DNA of 64,000 bases from Zarea fungicola (Eukaryota; Ascomycota; Sordariomycetes; Hypocreales; Cordycipitaceae): the NCBI GenBank assembly GCA_900169235.1, contig FWCC01000069.1:1-64000 (forward strand), given 5' to 3'. Shown here one piece after another: positions 11,550 to 22,629 of the stretch (its first letter is position 1; each line of letters starts with the position of its first letter). A program made the translations under genes and the position numbers. The notes under the pieces were generated by a model that ran no database searches, was not told the origin of the DNA, and saw nothing but the letters and a program-made list of their open reading frames with translations.

Positions 11550-12160
11550 CTAGATTTCATCGTCGCCCCCATATTGGTGCTCCTCTGTCTTGACGGTAGT
11601 ATTCTTGCTCTTCTTCACAGAAGTAGTTCGGCCTGTATTGCGGTATTAGAATAAAACAGTCTCTTAAAGCCCTTAAATCAAGAATAGCCTGGAGTACCTT
11701 TCTTCCTAGGTGGAGTCTCGGGTTCTTCGTGGTTGTCGTCGCCATGTGCAACTGGCTTTCTCTTGGTAGCTATTTCCGAAGCCAGCAGTCAGCTTGCGAA
11801 ATTCGAGACTAAATTCAAAATGGAAATTAATCTTACTATGTCCATTCTTTGGCGTGGTAATAGCAGAACCAGTGCCAGCGTCTAGGCCACCCAGCTCTGC
11901 TATGTCCTTGTTGATCTTGGTCCAGACGTTGGTCATGGACTTGGTGGTGCGGTCCTTCATCTTGATGCGATCCCAATTGATTGTTTTGTTTTGTTTGAGC
12001 TGGTGAATGATGCGGAGCAAAAGTTCGTACTAATAACGAGAGAAGAACGGCGTCAGAGAGGGGGATAAGTCGAGTTGCTGTACGCAACTCGGCTTTGTAG
12101 GCAACTCACCTTGGCCTCTTCAGTCCAAATACTAGCCTTGCCCTTGTTCGCAATCGACAC
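11550..12160 (-). CDS. Small Myb/SANT-like protein, copy B, with GTG at the expected start
   Basis: Four exons (12110..12160, 11837..12029, 11698..11769, 11550..11632) encode 132 aa, if translation starts at the GTG at 12160. The domain reads IWTEEAKYELLLRIIHQLKQ, then INWDRIKMKDRTTKSMTNVW and TKINKDIAEL, parallel to copy A. The basic tail includes TPPRKKGRTTSVKKSKNTT. Intron phases (0, 1, 1) match copy A exactly. No ATG lies in frame upstream of the domain. Counting back the same 17 codons as copy A's first exon lands on GTG in the context ATC-GTG-TCG, where ATC-ATG-TCG would be a normal fungal start. Possible explanations are a sequencing error, a real loss of the start codon, near-cognate initiation, or an unseen upstream exon. 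The splice structure is secure; the 5' end is not. Confidence 0.75.
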
Positions 12161-12835
12161 GATGCCACTTTCACCAGTGACAAATGCGACGTTATTTTGT
12201 AGATGAGAAAAGAATGCAATAGTAATTGGCGTAGGCGAAATCGAAAGCCGATTGTGAAGTTAGAATTGGCAGTGGGCTTGAGAGTGTAAGTGAAGTTGGG
12301 CAGATGCAGAGTTGGCTCACAAAGCACGGTGGTCAGCTGCAGCTGATATTTAAATCCATTGCAGAGACTGCTCAGCACAGCGCGAGGTGAATTCAATATG
12401 AGCCACCCATGCTTTGAAGATGCATCAACTGTACGCAAAACACCAGCATAGCTAGTCACTGCCATGGCCAAATACAGAAGTATTAGCCGCTAAAAATCAA
12501 TTCCTAAAAAAGAAGGAATTACAAATTAAGTGCAATGGCGCTAGTCTAAATCGTTTTCCCCTGCGAATCATTTCCAGTACGTTTTGACATTTTTGGCCCA
12601 AAAACTCCAGTGCTATTCTCATGCCGATAATTGCCGCCCTTTCACAGTCCCCTGCTGCCACAAAAGCTCCATCTATATATCCCCGTTCTGCCTGTCAAAA
12701 GAGAAATCTGCAAGAAAAGAAAAGGTTGATAGTAAAAAATGCTGAGCATGCACAAAATAATTTTAGATGCTGTTGCAAAACAGAAGAAAATAGATAAAGC
12801 TTGACTCTAACCCTGTACAAAACTTCGAAGGCATT
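12161..12835. other. Spacer between Myb-like copy B and the J-domain gene
   Basis: This 675-bp region is AT-leaning and holds the presumed promoter of copy B. The minus-strand open frame at 12106..12471 is not taken as a gene because it overlaps copy B's first exon in another frame. Confidence 0.4.
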
Positions 12836-15420
12836 TCATAAGTTTTCTTGCTTCATCTTGTTTCGAAACGCCATAAACTCTCTAAATCGCTCTTCATGAC
12901 CCTCACAGGCCGCGTTCCATCGTCTACGCACATCATTGTCTTGCTGAACCCAGTTGATGTACTCCTGAATCTCGTTGGCGGAACGAGAACCAAGGAAAGC
13001 GTATCCCTTGGACTCCCTAATGCGCTTCACATGTGCGTTTCTCGTGGCAAAATGGTCGACGACCTGTGTATTGAACAGTTCCCACTCCTGCAAGTACATG
13101 CCGAAGTCGTCAAGGTACTTGTTCCAAGACGCGACGTTCGGGGCCATACCGTCAATAGCAACAGTAGGGGGCAAACGAGGTGCAGCTGGTGGCGTTGGAA
13201 AAACAAGTGTTTGGAACTTGCGTACATGCAACGGTACCTCACTAGACGCCTTAGATTCAAAGGGAAGATTGTCCTTCAGTTCCGCAAACGATGTCAGACC
13301 TGCTTTTTCTTGCGCAAAGGGGGCTACATTCTTTAAATCGGTAAAACTGGCTTTAAATTCTTCGCTGTCCTCAGAGCCCCCAACGGTTGCTGCTGATGTT
13401 GCTCCTAGGTTAGTCGTATATGCGGAGCTTTCGTTGGTAGATGGGGCTTGGTTCGAACGCCATTCGGGTCGCGTTGGCTCAACAAATATGGTACGGGCAG
13501 CGGCTGGTGGACGGGGCGGGACTGCTGGGGGAGTATCTATATCCATCGCCTGGGGAGTCTCTGCCGTCTGGTCTTGTGTCTGTCCTTTGCGTCCGGTCCA
13601 GTCATACAACTCTTCTTCGTCGCTATCAGTGATTACAATAGGATTATTAGCATTCGACTTAACAGGCCTGGCTTTTCTCGAATTCTGGCGCGATGCCCGA
13701 GTTGGTGACGTCGCGCTAGTTGGCGGCTGCTGAGGAACGAAAGTCTGGGGGCCAAACTTGTCAGTCCAACCACCAGGATTGAAAGCAGTATTGTATCCAG
13801 GCTTCTCAGCCGTACTGCCTCCTGTGTTTGCCTGAACGCTGGGAGATGCTGGATTAGAATCCTCATTCGCCGAGACTCCAGCAGTAAAGTTCCATGTACT
13901 GCTTGCGAACTCCTTGGAGAACTTGGTGTCGATACCATCCACGTTGCTCTTATCGAAAGTTGCTTGATATTCGGGATGTCGGGATGGTGAATTGCCGCTT
14001 TCTGAGTTGTTGAAGGCATCGTCGTCAACTTTAAAATTGAAGCTGTGATCACGAAGCATGTCAGTCGGTTCTTTCTTTAGTGTGTAGGATGTAGTTGGTG
14101 GATATGACGAATCAGGGTCATTTGCATCAATTAAGCGAGAAAGCAAATCTTGCAGCTGTTGCTCAAACTGTGGAGTTTCTTGCGGTGTCGAGAGGCACTT
14201 ATGGTTTGGTTTAGGACTGTATACACTTGATATAGATTCATAAAAAGACGATGATATGATGGGTTTGCTTTTGGAGAGGTATGGTGGAGAAATCTTGTGC
14301 GGAGTAGTTCTGAGAGAATTGTCATACATTGAATCCGGGTCTGTTTGCGGCCGGGAACCCGGGTCTGTCTGGGTGCGGGTGTTGTCCACATCTAAAAGAA
14401 GGAGTTAGCCAGCGAGGGTTACGAGGAGTTTGTGAATCTAATACGTACTGCTGCCGTGTTTCGATCGCTGATTGAAAGAGGCCTTGGAGTACGCCCCAGC
14501 TGAGCCATTGTTTGGGTCGTCTCTGCGCGAGCGAGGCTGGCCATCGTCAACCGAATCCCTGCTGGTAGGGTTCCTGTGAATTCCCTCAAAAGGGTCAATC
14601 TTTTCTCCTCCTTGCGTAGCATACTGGGAGTTGTATCGAGCATCCGAGTTGGCTCCATTACCTCTGAACTGGCTGAGGGGATCTGGTACTGGCGGACGTG
14701 ATTCTGAGCCGACGTCGTAGAACTGTGGCACTGGTTTTCGATGGATCGGTTCGCTCTCTTCCATAGGTGAGCGTGGGACTGGATTCGTCTTTCTTGTCCC
14801 AAACGAGGCCTCGGCGCGCTCTCTAGCAGATTGTGTGCGAGGTGGCGGTGGAGGCGGTTCTGTGTTTGCCTGCGGCTTCTTTGCTTGCGCCTTACGCATC
14901 GATTCGAAAGCCTTGGCGGCATTTTTCTTGGATTCGGAGTCTGCCGAGGTGTATTGTTTCGCCGTTGGCGGGACTCCGGCTGCAAACCTGGAGGACCATC
15001 GCTGCGCACCGCCGCCTGTTGATGCAGCTGGCTTTCCAGGTGCGGCGTTATTGCGGCGCGGTGGAGGAGGAAAATTCTGGGCTGCCTCCGACCAAGGGTT
15101 ACCTTTACGGCCGGAAGGTGCAGGGTACCGACTGGTTCTGCCTCCGAACGATGCGTCGTACTTTGCCTTTTCTGTAGGATCTGCTAAAACCTCGTGTGCA
15201 GACTGAATAATCTGAAACTTCGCGTTGACTTCCTGCTCTCGTCCAGGGTTTCGGTCTGGGTGGTATTTTAAGGCTAATCCCGTGGGTTAGCATTATCTCA
15301 GACGGCTCCCGGCCAAGTGTAAGAGCTCCTACCAAGCTTCCGAAACTGCTTCTTAATCTCTTGCACATCTGCGGTTGGTGGTAGCTCCAAATCCGCATAG
15401 TAATCTCGATTCTCGCCCAT
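12836..15420 (-). CDS. Large J-domain (DnaJ-like) protein
   Basis: This is an Hsp40-type co-chaperone with an N-terminal J domain and a long disordered body. Exons are 15333..15420, 14449..15273 and 12836..14391, giving 822 aa. The J domain spans about residues 6-72: DYYADLELPPTADVQEIKKQ, the HPD motif at His34-Pro35-Asp36 in KYHPDRNPG, and FQIIQSAHEVLADPTEKAKY. The HPD motif is what stimulates Hsp70 ATPase. The first intron falls between RKL and LKYHPD, just before HPD. After the J domain come glycine/arginine- and proline-rich low-complexity segments with Q and S runs, and a final helical part (residues 720-822, with FLGSRSANEIQEYINWVQQD). It has no zinc finger or DnaJ C-terminal domain, so it is a class C (type III) J protein. 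Its client is unknown; filamentous fungi have long relatives of this type. Confidence 0.88.
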
Positions 15421-16399
15421 CGCAATGCTACTCCGCGTTGGAGAGCAAAGGAAGAGGATCAGGGGGCTTGAGCCGGCGGCAGTATCGGCATCAGTACACT
15501 TTGAGTAAAGCTACGTGCTTGTGTTCGTCGGGGAGATCCGCTGAGGAATGATTCGCATGAGTGTGGTTCTCTAGACAATTGAAATGGGGCAGCGCAGCTA
15601 GAGCTTCGAGCTGCGCAAACGGTGCGCCAAGGGCCTTGGAAACAAGGCCGAGCGGAGAAGTGTACGAAACAGCTGCGTGTGCGGGATTACGGAGATACGT
15701 TGGAGTCTAGGTATCGTACGTATTATAGAGTGGAATGCAGATCAAGCTGCAAAACTTCATGCAAGCTCACTGTCTTTTGCGTTTGTGTTGGATGTATTTG
15801 CTCAAAGGCAGAGATGCACGTTGTGAGATAAGGCGTGGGGCTGTGGTCCCCGCGGTGACGCTGCGTGGGGCCGCTGTCAAGTGAGGCTCAGCAGTGGCTC
15901 AACACAGGGCGGGCGTCCTATATATATCTAGATGTATTCTGACAACCCGATGCGAGCAGGGCCGAGGAAAGAATAATTCAAACAGAAAGAGAGAAGCCCA
16001 GTAGAATGGCAATAGTTGAGCCGACGCGACAGAGCATGAGCAACTGTAATTTGACCATCCCCGTAGACGGAAAAGAGCGTCGCTGACTCGAGAGTAATTG
16101 CACATGGCAGGGTGATGGGAGGCCAAGACGTAGTTTTTAGTTTACCGTTGCTTTAACACGTAGTTGCAGTCTCGAGCAACTTCATTGCTATGCTGATTTC
16201 CGCCTACGCTGTTTCTTTTGTTCATGTTCTGCCCTGCCCTCAGGACGCGCTCAATCGTCAAACTGAACCGGAACACGCCTCAGTAACTAGAGCATACTCC
16301 ATTGTTCAGGTTTCCCATGGTCCCGCTATAAACAGAAACAGAAAGATCAAATAAGGGTGGGACAGAGATACTTGTTCCTTTTTTTTCTTCTTGTCTAGG
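15421..16399. other. Spacer between the J-domain gene and CUE1
   Basis: This 979-bp stretch holds the presumed promoter of the J-domain gene and the CUE1 3' UTR. Short open frames on both strands have no recognisable content. Confidence 0.4.
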
Positions 16400-17054
16400 T
16401 TATTGAGTACCGGACGCTAGCTTTTCTGTCTCCATTTTGGCCTGCATCTTCTTGCGCGCCGCCAAAATCATTTCGTCTCGTCTGCGCTGCAGCGACTTCT
16501 GCCTCTCCTCGCGGTTGGTGCTCCAGCCTTTCCCCTTGGTATCGTCGTTGTGCTGCGCATCACCGTCAATCTTATCTTTCAGGTTGTATCGCGTAATTAG
16601 GTCGGGCTGCGAGTGCTTGTCGGCCGGCCGCGTCGAGGCGGCGATGGTGCTGTGAGCCGAGGCGCTCTGGCCAGGTGGAGGAGGCGGCTGGAAGGTGACG
16701 GGAGGCTAGGCACGCGGCGCAAAGATTGTTCAGTCACCAGGGAAACTCGTACATGATAATCACAAAGCTCGTAAATAGTCTTACCGTTTCTAGACGGCCA
16801 GCTAGAATCCGTTCCGTCGTGCCTTGAATGTTGCCACCGTTGCGCTGGAGATCCCAGAGGATGGTCCGCCGATCTGTCTGCGGGAACATTTGCTGTACCC
16901 GCTCAACAGCGGCCTCTCTCGATCGCAGGAAGGCTTCGGGCGATCGTGTTGTGGGCTGAGATGATGCGCCGGAGAAGAAGAGGTAGCGAATGACGAGGCC
17001 GGCGAAAACCAGCACTCCTACAAAGTAGGGCAGAGAGATTTGTTCGTTGGCCAT
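16400..17054 (-). CDS. CUE1: CUE1-like ER membrane protein of ERAD
   Basis: Cue1 anchors the E2 enzyme Ubc7 at the ER membrane and activates it for ER-associated degradation. Exons are 16785..17054 and 16400..16705, giving 191 aa; yeast Cue1 is about 200 aa. The order of parts fits: an N-terminal membrane helix at residues 9-28 (PYFVGVLVFAGLVIRYLFF), a CUE domain at about 45-87 (VERVQQMFPQTDRRTILWDL and GGNIQGTTERIL, with the MFP motif), a proline-rich linker, and a basic C-terminal helix (STNREERQKSLQRRRDEMIL) that matches the position of the Ubc7-binding region. The start is the ATG at 17054; the open frame upstream of it begins with GTG only. A generic CUE-domain protein is the alternative, but the membrane helix plus C-terminal basic helix favour Cue1. 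Confidence 0.85.
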
Positions 17055-18073
17055 GGCTGTGCTGTCCACCTGAAGTTCGGGGGAGGGATGAAATGCTTGA
17101 CAAACGGGGCGGCTCTGGCGGTGGCGGAGTGCGAGGTAGCAAAATCCGAGATAGAATAAATCCGGTATTGGTCTTCAGGCTCTCGTGGTATCGGTCTGGT
17201 CTGTATTTCTGCTCCGGTTGTGTCGCTGCAACAGGCGGGCAGGTCAATTGTTAGGAGCTTGTGATGAATGGTTCGCCACAGCACGAGGGGATATCCGCGT
17301 CCCGCTTATTCGGTCGCGCACTGTCTTGATTATTAGGCGTCGACTATTTGGCCCTTCGGTGACCCACCTCTGTGCGCCGCGGCACTGGGGCAGCCATCTT
17401 GTCGCAGTTACGTCTAGCATTGGCTTCTGAGTAGTGTGGCTTGACATGAAATTCGCACATGCTTGAACAATTTACATAAGGATTGTGCAGTAGCTCTGAT
17501 AGATGTCATCCGCCAGTTTCAGTTGCCCCTCTGGTCGTGCGCTCAGTGCTGGAGCCACGCCGTCAAATGTTGTCTCAGTAGTGAGCCTTTCAGGGCCAGT
17601 TCTTCGGGTAAATATACGGCCACGGGAATTAGTTCATGCATCACCATCATGCACCGGCACTTCCAAGTAATTTTAATTTAAAAAAATTAATTGGACTGGA
17701 AACTATCCTTGTCGCTCAGATACTTTGTCATCTCCAAGACTCTCATCCAAGCTCCTTACGAGCAAGTGTTTCTCAAAAGCATGCCATACACGAGCTGGAA
17801 GACCGTCAGCATATACTGGATGATGTAAAGGCTCCTGCTAACAGCCACCACCAGCCGATACCGTTACAAGACAACGCGTTGCCAAAGCACCCATCCGTTC
17901 AGAGCCTCCAAACCCTGTCCGGGGTGCCCCGGCTACCATGAAAAAACAAGTTGAAAGCAAGTCCGCAGCCAAGGTGGCTCAACGCCAAATGGCCATTATC
18001 GCAAGACCTTGCAGCCCCAAAAATTCCTTGTGACGAAGACTATTTGCATCTGTCAAGGAGGAGACGCCGGCCT
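17055..18073. other. 1.0-kb spacer between CUE1 and NOT2
   Basis: This region contains the CUE1 promoter and the NOT2 3' UTR. Plus-strand open frames at 17636..17941 and 17951..18145 lack family resemblance and the second runs into antisense of NOT2 exons, so I do not call a gene. Confidence 0.4.
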
Positions 18074-20410
18074 CTAAGCACCAATTGCTCCAGAGTTTAC
18101 TGCCGTCTCCAAATCACTGTAGTGAAGAGTAATCTCACGCTATAGTACAAGTCAGAACATATCAGATAGAGGCTCTGGCTGGTAGACATACCCTTTCCCT
18201 TTGCCAGTGGTTGGCGTCCCAGACGATGTAGTATCCTCGCTCGTGATTGGGACCTAGGATTTGTGGCGCCATTTGTTCGTCCTTTGTGAGCCAGATTTGC
18301 AGTTTCCGGTGCCAGCGCCAGTTGCGTGTATGCCTGAACAAGACCATTAGCAATCAATGTGGCGACTGTGGGAATTGATACTCAGCCTACAGTTCTTGCG
18401 CGGCCATCTGCTGCTTAATGTCGGCTGGACAGCTGTAAAATATCCAGAATAGCGTTTCTTCGTTGAAACTAGGCGTTTTTGTCTCGATGGGCTGCACGTT
18501 CGTTACATTGTAGCAATCAGGTAACCGAAATTTGCTACCTTTCACCGTCGGCTTTGGGAGGCTGTCGTCAAACAGGGAGTAAACTTGTGTCGAAATTGGT
18601 CTAACGCCATGTCAGTATGCTTATTCGTTGCTGAATAGTAGATCGACTCACTCTGGTGACTGCAAGTCGAGCCCCAATGAGTTCGGGTCCATGCCAACAA
18701 CTAATGCGTGATAATCTGGGTAGTTGTTCATAAGTGTACGTAGTCCCTTCAATCCCCATTTATCGGCATCCGGCATTCCAGCGAGAGGATCCACGGGGCC
18801 ATGCGTCTCATCGTCTTTGCTTTTCGCGACAAGACCATCTTGCAATGACAAACCCGGGGCTCTGCCACCATTGCCAATGTTCGCCAGTTGTTTATTTAAG
18901 CGGTCAGTCGCCTGTGAACGGTTCTCATCATCAGATCCCTGTGGTGTAGCAGCTGGAGGAGAAAGTCAGCCAATGATTTTGATTGAAACCATACAGCGAG
19001 ATATAGATACCTGCTCCAATCACAGAAGATTGCGGTCTCGGTTCATTTGCTCGGTTATTTGCCGAGAGCGCATTCAACAAACCGTTCCCTCTGTTTCCTG
19101 ACCCGCTTGAAGGCGATGTGGCTTGTGCACTGAGCCCTAGGGATGACATCAAACTGGCGCTTCTCTCCTCGCCATTGACTGTTCGGTTTAACGGTGGGAA
19201 GTCATCCACACTGCTAGGCGGAACTTGCTGTCCAATCGGGTTTCCAAAACGCAAGGATCCATGCGTCGCCGTAGATCTCGAGTTGGAGTTGAACAGCTCC
19301 TCCGACCCTGCATGTTGCGATGATACGGGGGTTGGTTGATTCCGTTGTACGGGAGCACTAACATTCCTTGAACCTACCGTTGACCACATGGACGCCTGGG
19401 AGGCGCCGCCAAGCTGGGAGTTATTCGATAAAGAGGGAAATTCCCTGAAGACATGGGTTAGTACTAGTTGATACGCAACATGGGCAGGATTCGAAATGTG
19501 ATACGCAAGAGCAAGACGCCAAATTACCCTCTTTTGACCACATCAGCATAGGCCAGAACAGGATGCCGATCCGGCGAGGGACCATCTATCTTCATGATGA
19601 TGTGCACAGCGCTGTGTAGCTTGGTCTTGAGGTCTTGGATCGCGATGCTCCGAACGTCATACGCCGGTGTCTCCACGGTCGCAGAATCATGTCGGTTCGG
19701 GAAGGAGAGTAGAAAGAACATACGACAAATCGAGGGGTCCTGATTGTTGGGATCCGCTTAGACTTTGGGCAAAGCTAACACCTCCACCTAATTGCCGCGT
19801 TTGGTTCGGGAAGCCAGCGTTGTTGCTGTTTCCCATTGGTAGTCCCCCACTAAAGGCCCAGCCTGAGTTGTTGTTTCCCAGCGCTGCAAATACGCGCAGT
19901 TAGTCATGGCAGCAGGCACCCAGGTCGTCTATATCTCCATACCTTGTTTCCCATTCGGTAATCGACTCGAAACAGCTCTGTTCTGCTGCTGCTGAGGCTG
20001 TTGTTGTTGGCCACCGAAGCCGCCGGGCATTCCTCTGAGTGTCTGTGGCACTGCACCTGTCGCTAGCATGTTAGAAAATGAGTGGTAGAAAAAATTGCAC
20101 GAAGGCATCATCAAACTGCATCGAATAATATTTTCCTGCCGACCGGCCAAGCCCAGCATGTATGTCTGTTGATGTCGCATGGTTGGAATATGTTGGGGTG
20201 CCAGTCTCATATGTCCCACTAGCTCCAAGATGCACCAGTTCGCGTTTCGCGGCGCACACTGCGGCCAGCTGCATTACAGCACAAGTGCACTGATATATCA
20301 ATGCTACTTCAGGGATTCTGCGAAATTATGGGTTCGATTGGACAGGTGGATGCGGTTGTGTCGCGAAAGTTCGAGCAAGGCTGGAGATGAAACCTACCTG
20401 GTCGGTTCAT
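18074..20410 (-). CDS. NOT2: CCR4-NOT complex subunit 2 (NOT2)
   Basis: NOT2 is a core scaffold of the CCR4-NOT deadenylase complex, acting in mRNA decay and transcription. Eight exons are read: 20398..20410, 19943..20056, 19724..19883, 19011..19444, 18652..18952, 18391..18600, 18192..18333 and 18074..18139, totalling 479 aa with every join in frame. The N-terminal half is low-complexity with Q/G/N runs and carries the motif SSVDDFPPLNR. The C-terminal NOT2/3/5 domain is clear: DKWGLKGLRTLMNNYPDYHA, GMDPNSLGLDLQSPE, FRLPDCYNVTNV, FNEETLFWIFYSCPADIKQQ, NWRWHRKLQIWLTKDE, NHERGYYIVWD and a last exon starting REITLHYSDLE. Two introns are long for this genome (341 nt after a 13-nt first exon, and 279 nt). 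The first exon rests on splice signals alone, so the extreme N-terminus is less certain. Confidence 0.93.
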
Positions 20411-20807
20411 GGTCAACAAGGGCGCGAGGAGGGTATAGAGATGCTGTATCGCGGTCCCCAACTGTCACTTGAAATTGCGCAGTAGAATAAAGTTGTCCTT
20501 TGGGCAAAGGCTCGGTATCTGCAAAATCGGCAGAGATGTTTCGACTGCGTTTGCTTTGGCGCTTGTTAGGATGAGCCTTGAAGCATCGTCAGTGCTGTCC
20601 GGATTCATGTGGGTCCGACCCGATACGCAAAGTTGGACCAATCACGAGACTGCAGATGGGGGGCGCAAGAGTAATGCCTTTGGCCCAGATTACGCATCGA
20701 GATGCGCCAAGATCTTTATTTGGTTTTATGCAAAATTATGCTTCACACACTGCGCTAGTCTATCGGGTTTTGTTTCGACCAGATGCCAACAATAGCGGTT
20801 GCGCCTG
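20411..20807. other. Spacer between NOT2 and the ZNG1-like gene
   Basis: This 397-bp spacer holds the NOT2 promoter and the 3' UTR of the GTPase gene. No gene is seen; plus-strand open frames at 20469..20795 and 20578..21000 run into antisense of the GTPase gene. Confidence 0.4.
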
Positions 20808-22215
20808 TCAATTGACAACGCTCCTGAAGCTATGCTCAAAGTCAACGTCTGCCACGTGCCTACCAATAAAGACGATTTTTCCGGAAGTGGAAGCCGCGTC
20901 GGAGCTCGCAGGGGCATCAATAACCTCAAAAATTTCACGGACACCTTGCAACATCTTTACATCGCCATTATCAAATAGCAGTCGTCCTTTGGAACGGTGA
21001 ATCTCAAAGTTTTGTACCTTGCCGTTGCCGGGTAACTCATTCTCCCAAAGCACTAGCCGGAGCCACTTGTCGACTTGCTCGAGTTGTGCTGGCTTAAGTT
21101 TATCCACTGGTATTGTGACAGTTGATATCATCTATAAATATGAGCCATTTTTAACAGTTACTGGCAGAAGGGAGACGTTAAACTTACGGGATCAAGATGG
21201 CTGTGCGCTTTGGTCTTCGGCTCCGGTTCATTGAATTGGTCATATGCGTGCAGGTCGAGTAGGAGGCCTTCCAGTTTTGGTACAACGCTTTTTTCCGTGA
21301 CGTGAATATTGGCCAATCCGTTTATTGACTGTATTCTGTCCCTGACATCTTGGAGCTCCTCTTCCGTGACCAAGTCGGCCTTGTTGATAACTATGACATC
21401 AGCGTGCGAGATTTGCACATGGGCGGTCGTCATGACTGGTCCATGGCTGTCGTGGTCATAACCCTCAACCTTGCCGCTCGGATCCTCGAGGCTTCTAAGG
21501 ATATTCTTTGCGTCAACAAGCGTGACAATTCCATCCAGGTAGATGGTGCTGCCTAGGCCGTCATCCACCCAGAAGAGAGGCGCAAGGTTGCCTGGGTCGG
21601 CCAGTCCAGTTGTCTCAAGTAAGATGTAGTCGAATGCGCCTTTCTTTGCCATGAGTGATTCGATGGCATTGACGCCAGTATCCCTGAGACGCTATTAGTA
21701 CTGTTACTTTCCTGGCGAATTTTTACAGCCTTACTTGACTGAGCAGCAGATACATCCGTTCCCAACTTCCAGCCATTCCTCCACTTTTTCATCGCCCTTG
21801 TTAACGGTCAGAGACTTTTCAATATCCAAGGCTGTAAGGAATTAGCGCTCTCTTATATTGAAAACTTAACGGTTATCTCGTACAGTCACCAAATTCTAAT
21901 ACAGAAGAATTCAGTTAGTTAAATTCACAGTAACTTCTCTGTATGCGCTCTTGTACCATTCATAATAACGGCAATCTTCTTGCCATGTTGCGCGGTCAGA
22001 ATATAGTTCAACAGGGTCGTCTTGCCGGCGCCGAGGTAGCCTATTTCATGTTAGAAAATAATTCTATGACTTGAGCATAAATCCTCCCAATACTATGCCG
22101 TACCGGTTACAATTGTGATTGGCACTTTAACCGTAACTTCGTCATCCTCGTCTGGTCCCGCAGTGCTCACGAGCTGTGGAGGGGCATCATCGTCAGACTC
22201 CATGGTGTGTTCCAT
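20808..22215 (-). CDS. COG0523 (CobW/ZNG1-type) GTPase metallochaperone
   Basis: This is a G3E-family GTPase of the COG0523 group; eukaryotic ZNG1 members hand zinc to methionine aminopeptidase, and the same role is inferred here. Six exons (22104..22215, 21957..22040, 21884..21895, 21735..21831, 21188..21683, 20808..21131) give 374 aa. Motifs in order: Walker A in [25 protein letters not shown], the metal-binding CxCC in [20 protein letters not shown], the NKxD base motif in VINKADLV, and a C-terminal CobW_C domain ([20 protein letters not shown] to [11 protein letters not shown]). Exon 3 is only 12 nt and encodes part of NEFGDS. The N-terminus is acidic; it lacks a cysteine in the segment PPQLVSTAG, where other ZNG1 proteins carry a CPELVP-like motif, so partner binding may differ. 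It diverges from MOB3 over a 414-bp spacer. Confidence 0.92.
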
Positions 22216-22629
22216 GATGCGTCTTTGAGCTCCGATATTAAATTTAAAGTAGTCAAGTTTGCTCGCTCAGTTTCTAAAAAATGGTTCACTAATTAATATG
22301 TGAAAAGTAAGTAAAGGGGTAGACATGAATTTTCGCCTGCCAAAGTTAATGCAGTAGCCAGCAAAGTCCAGCTGCAAAGTACCCACCCGTGCCACCTGTG
22401 CAACCATGCAGCAGTTATGCATTTATCAAGCTTTACTAACCGCCAAAACATGCAACTACCGAATAGGTACCTAGCTGTCGAGCTCCCCGTACAATGAGGT
22501 GATGTTCAACTGTCACAACAGTATACCGGTGTACATACGATCCCTTGTGCGCACGCTTTCGAGAAAAATCTAGTTCAGTTTTGTCGAATGCGCTGCTAAC
22601 CGAGCTGCGCAAATCACTCTCTCTTCAAA
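22216..22629. promoter_or_regulatory. Divergent promoter region, ZNG1-like gene and MOB3
   Basis: These 414 bp separate two start codons facing away from each other, so they must hold both promoters. A near-palindrome (TAGGTACCTAG) is visible around 22465. No TATA box or factor site can be assigned with confidence. Confidence 0.5.

Noticed and set aside
12106..12471. 121-codon minus-strand frame overlapping the first exon of Myb-like copy B
   Set aside because: It is in a different frame from the Myb domain, which is supported by its paralogue, and its sequence has no domain.
12848..13733. Plus-strand frames of 162 and 252 codons over the J-domain gene
   Set aside because: They are antisense to a well-supported coding exon.
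17636..18145. Plus-strand frames that could form a small gene between CUE1 and NOT2
   Set aside because: The frames are short and shift without good splice sites, and the last is antisense to NOT2's terminal exon.
19524..19721. 66-codon frame inside the long NOT2 intron
   Set aside because: Splicing around it restores the conserved NOT2 sequence LDLSEFPSLSNNSQLG; the frame itself has no resemblance to NOT2.
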